Source: Halomonas sp. YLGW01 (lineage in GTDB: Bacteria; Pseudomonadota; Gammaproteobacteria; Pseudomonadales; Halomonadaceae). Taken from it: a stretch of 64,000 bases of DNA. Both the position numbers and the translations under genes were made by a program. The stretch covers positions 1,674,001 to 1,738,000 of the forward strand of contig NZ_CP062005.1 in NCBI RefSeq assembly GCF_014840935.1, written 5' to 3'. Below the pieces are notes generated by a model. The model did not search any database. It had not been told where the DNA came from and saw only the letters and a list, made by a program, of their open reading frames with translations. Of the stretch, positions 63,045-64,000 are shown in pieces (positions within the stretch are counted from its first letter, which is position 1; each line of letters starts with the position of its first letter).

Positions 63045-64000
63045 TCAGCCCCGGTAGTAACCCGGGGTCACAAACGGCGTCTTGGTAACGGTCATGGGCA
63101 GGCGCTTGCCGCGTACATCGGCAAAGACCTGCGTATCGATGGCCGCCTGATCGATGCTGACATAGCCCATGGCGACGGGCTTGCCGACCGTGGGACCAAA
63201 GCCGCCGGAGGTCACCACGCCGATCTTGCGATCCTCGGCATCATAGAGCTCAGCACCTTCACGGACCGGGGCCCGCCCTTCGGCGACCAGCCCTACCCGC
63301 TTGCGCTGGTGGTCCTTGGCCTCGACCTGATGCAGCACCATATCGGCGCCCGGGAAGCCCCCGGCGCGCTCGCCGCCACGACGACGCGGCTTGCTCACGG
63401 CCCAGATCAGCCCCCCTTCCACCGGCGTGGTGGTGGTGTCGATATCGTGGCCATAGAGACATAGCCCGGCCTCCAGGCGCAGCGAGTCGCGAGCGCCCAG
63501 GCCGATCGCCTCGACCTCGTCCTCGGCCAGCAGCCGGCGCGCCAATGCCTCGCTCTGCTCGGCCGGCACCGAGATCTCGAAGCCGTCCTCGCCGGTATAG
63601 CCCGCACGGCTGATCCACACCGGGATCCCGTCGATCTCGAAACGACCATGCTGCATGAAGACCATCTCGCAGGCTTCAGGGCACAGGCGCTGCATGACGC
63701 TGGCGGCCTTCGGCCCCTGCAGGGCCAGCAGCCCACGATCCAGCACCTCGACCTGGTGATCGCCACCGAGCCCGGTACGCAGATGCGCGATGTCCTGCTC
63801 CTTGCAGGCGGCATTGACCACTAGGTAGAGGTGATCCCCCGCATTCACCACCATGAGGTCATCGAGGATGCCGCCGCCGTTGTTGGTGAAAAGCGCATAG
63901 CGCTGCATGCCTGCCGGCAGGCCCAGGATGTCGGCCGGGACCAGCGTCTCCAGTGCCGTGGCGGGATCGCTGCCGGTCACCAGCACCTGCCCCATATGGG
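63045..64000 (-). CDS. gcvT: Aminomethyltransferase, glycine cleavage T protein (5' end outside window)
   Basis: The T protein transfers the aminomethyl carbon to tetrahydrofolate and releases ammonia. The C-terminal 317 or so residues are present; the reading frame continues beyond 64000, where HMGQ corresponds to the family motif DVSHMGQ, so the ATG at 63995 is internal. TNNGGGILDDLMV, ISRAGYTGEDGFE, GLGARDSLRLEAGLCLYGHDID and VTSGGFGPT are in place. About 45-55 N-terminal residues are missing. The rest of the gcv operon should lie upstream on the minus strand beyond the window. Confidence 0.94.
   Translation of the reverse strand, partial: HMGQVLVTGSDPATALETLVPADILGLPAGMQRYALFTNNGGGILDDLMVVNAGDHLYLVVNAACKEQDIAHLRTGLGGDHQVEVLDRGLLALQGPKAASVMQRLCPEACEMVFMQHGRFEIDGIPVWISRAGYTGEDGFEISVPAEQSEALARRLLAEDEVEAIGLGARDSLRLEAGLCLYGHDIDTTTTPVEGGLIWAVSKPRRRGGERAGGFPGADMVLHQVEAKDHQRKRVGLVAEGRAPVREGAELYDAEDRKIGVVTSGGFGPTVGKPVAMGYVSIDQAAIDTQVFADVRGKRLPMTVTKTPFVTPGYYRG

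Overview
The window is a continuous, GC-rich, gene-dense stretch of a gammaproteobacterial chromosome. The organism is most likely a moderate halophile of the Halomonadaceae (Halomonas or a close relative). This rests on gene order (mtnA / MTA deaminase / ubiG / mupP, and yebC-ruvCAB-ybgC-tolQRAB-pal-cpoB), on the acidic, Ala/Asp/Glu-rich proteins, and on Pseudomonas-like versions of several families (class I fumarase, RegBA, NadM-Nudix). I see no rRNA, tRNA, CRISPR array, prophage or intact insertion sequence. Species was inferred from protein character and synteny, not from a marker gene.

Layout. 1-3.8 kb: methylthioadenosine salvage (mtnA partial, MTA deaminase), ubiquinone methyltransferase ubiG and the HAD phosphatase mupP. 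3.9-15.5 kb: a long minus-strand housekeeping run read as fmdB-like, aspS, yebC, ruvC, ruvA, ruvB, ybgC, tolQ, tolR, tolA, tolB, pal, cpoB, yciK, covering translation, Holliday-junction processing and envelope constriction. 15.8-18.7 kb: a dehydrogenase / PfkB kinase / nucleoside hydrolase operon. 18.7-22.6 kb: acylphosphatase, a tiny membrane protein with an unusual TGTACA-rich promoter region, a BrkB/YihY membrane protein, a fused NMN adenylyltransferase-Nudix protein and a LysR regulator. 22.7-32.3 kb: cardiolipin synthase, class I fumarase, uvrB, an OsmC protein with a small HMA-like partner, ygfZ, tatD and prfC. 32.5-34.5 kb: a RegB/RegA-type redox two-component pair. 34.6-38.3 kb: 3-hydroxybutyrate dehydrogenase, a HybE-like protein, an inositol-phosphatase family enzyme, a glutaredoxin and a DUF1338-like protein.

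38.3-49.9 kb is the most accessory part. It holds a LysR-controlled MFS/luciferase-like oxidoreductase/quinone-reductase cluster whose last gene is only a stump, a TetR-EamA operon preceded by a 52-bp palindrome, thioredoxin, a second LysR locus with a Yellow-family protein and a zinc-type dehydrogenase, and another MFS protein. 50.2-54.7 kb is a ketone-body module: succinyl-CoA:3-ketoacid CoA-transferase subunits, a divergent LysR and acetoacetyl-CoA synthetase. Together with the 3-hydroxybutyrate dehydrogenase at 34.6 kb it would turn 3-hydroxybutyrate, including that released from polyhydroxybutyrate, into acetoacetyl-CoA. 54.8-60 kb: acyltransferase, a LysM / degenerate LytM lipoprotein, a DUF4349 lipoprotein, a GT4 glycosyltransferase, a PAP2 phosphatase and AlkB. 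60-64 kb: a CtpF-like P-type ATPase and the 3' part of gcvT.

The signals most worth following are non-coding: the 25-bp-arm palindrome before the TetR gene, a cluster of three DnaA-box-like sequences far from any replication gene, the TGTACA triplet upstream of the 58-residue protein, and a shared TAACGGTATA word in three minus-strand intergenic gaps. Among proteins, the degenerate Nudix box, the LytM domain without catalytic residues, the orphan HybE-like protein and the stump of a quinone reductase stand out. I did not find an obviously new multi-gene system.
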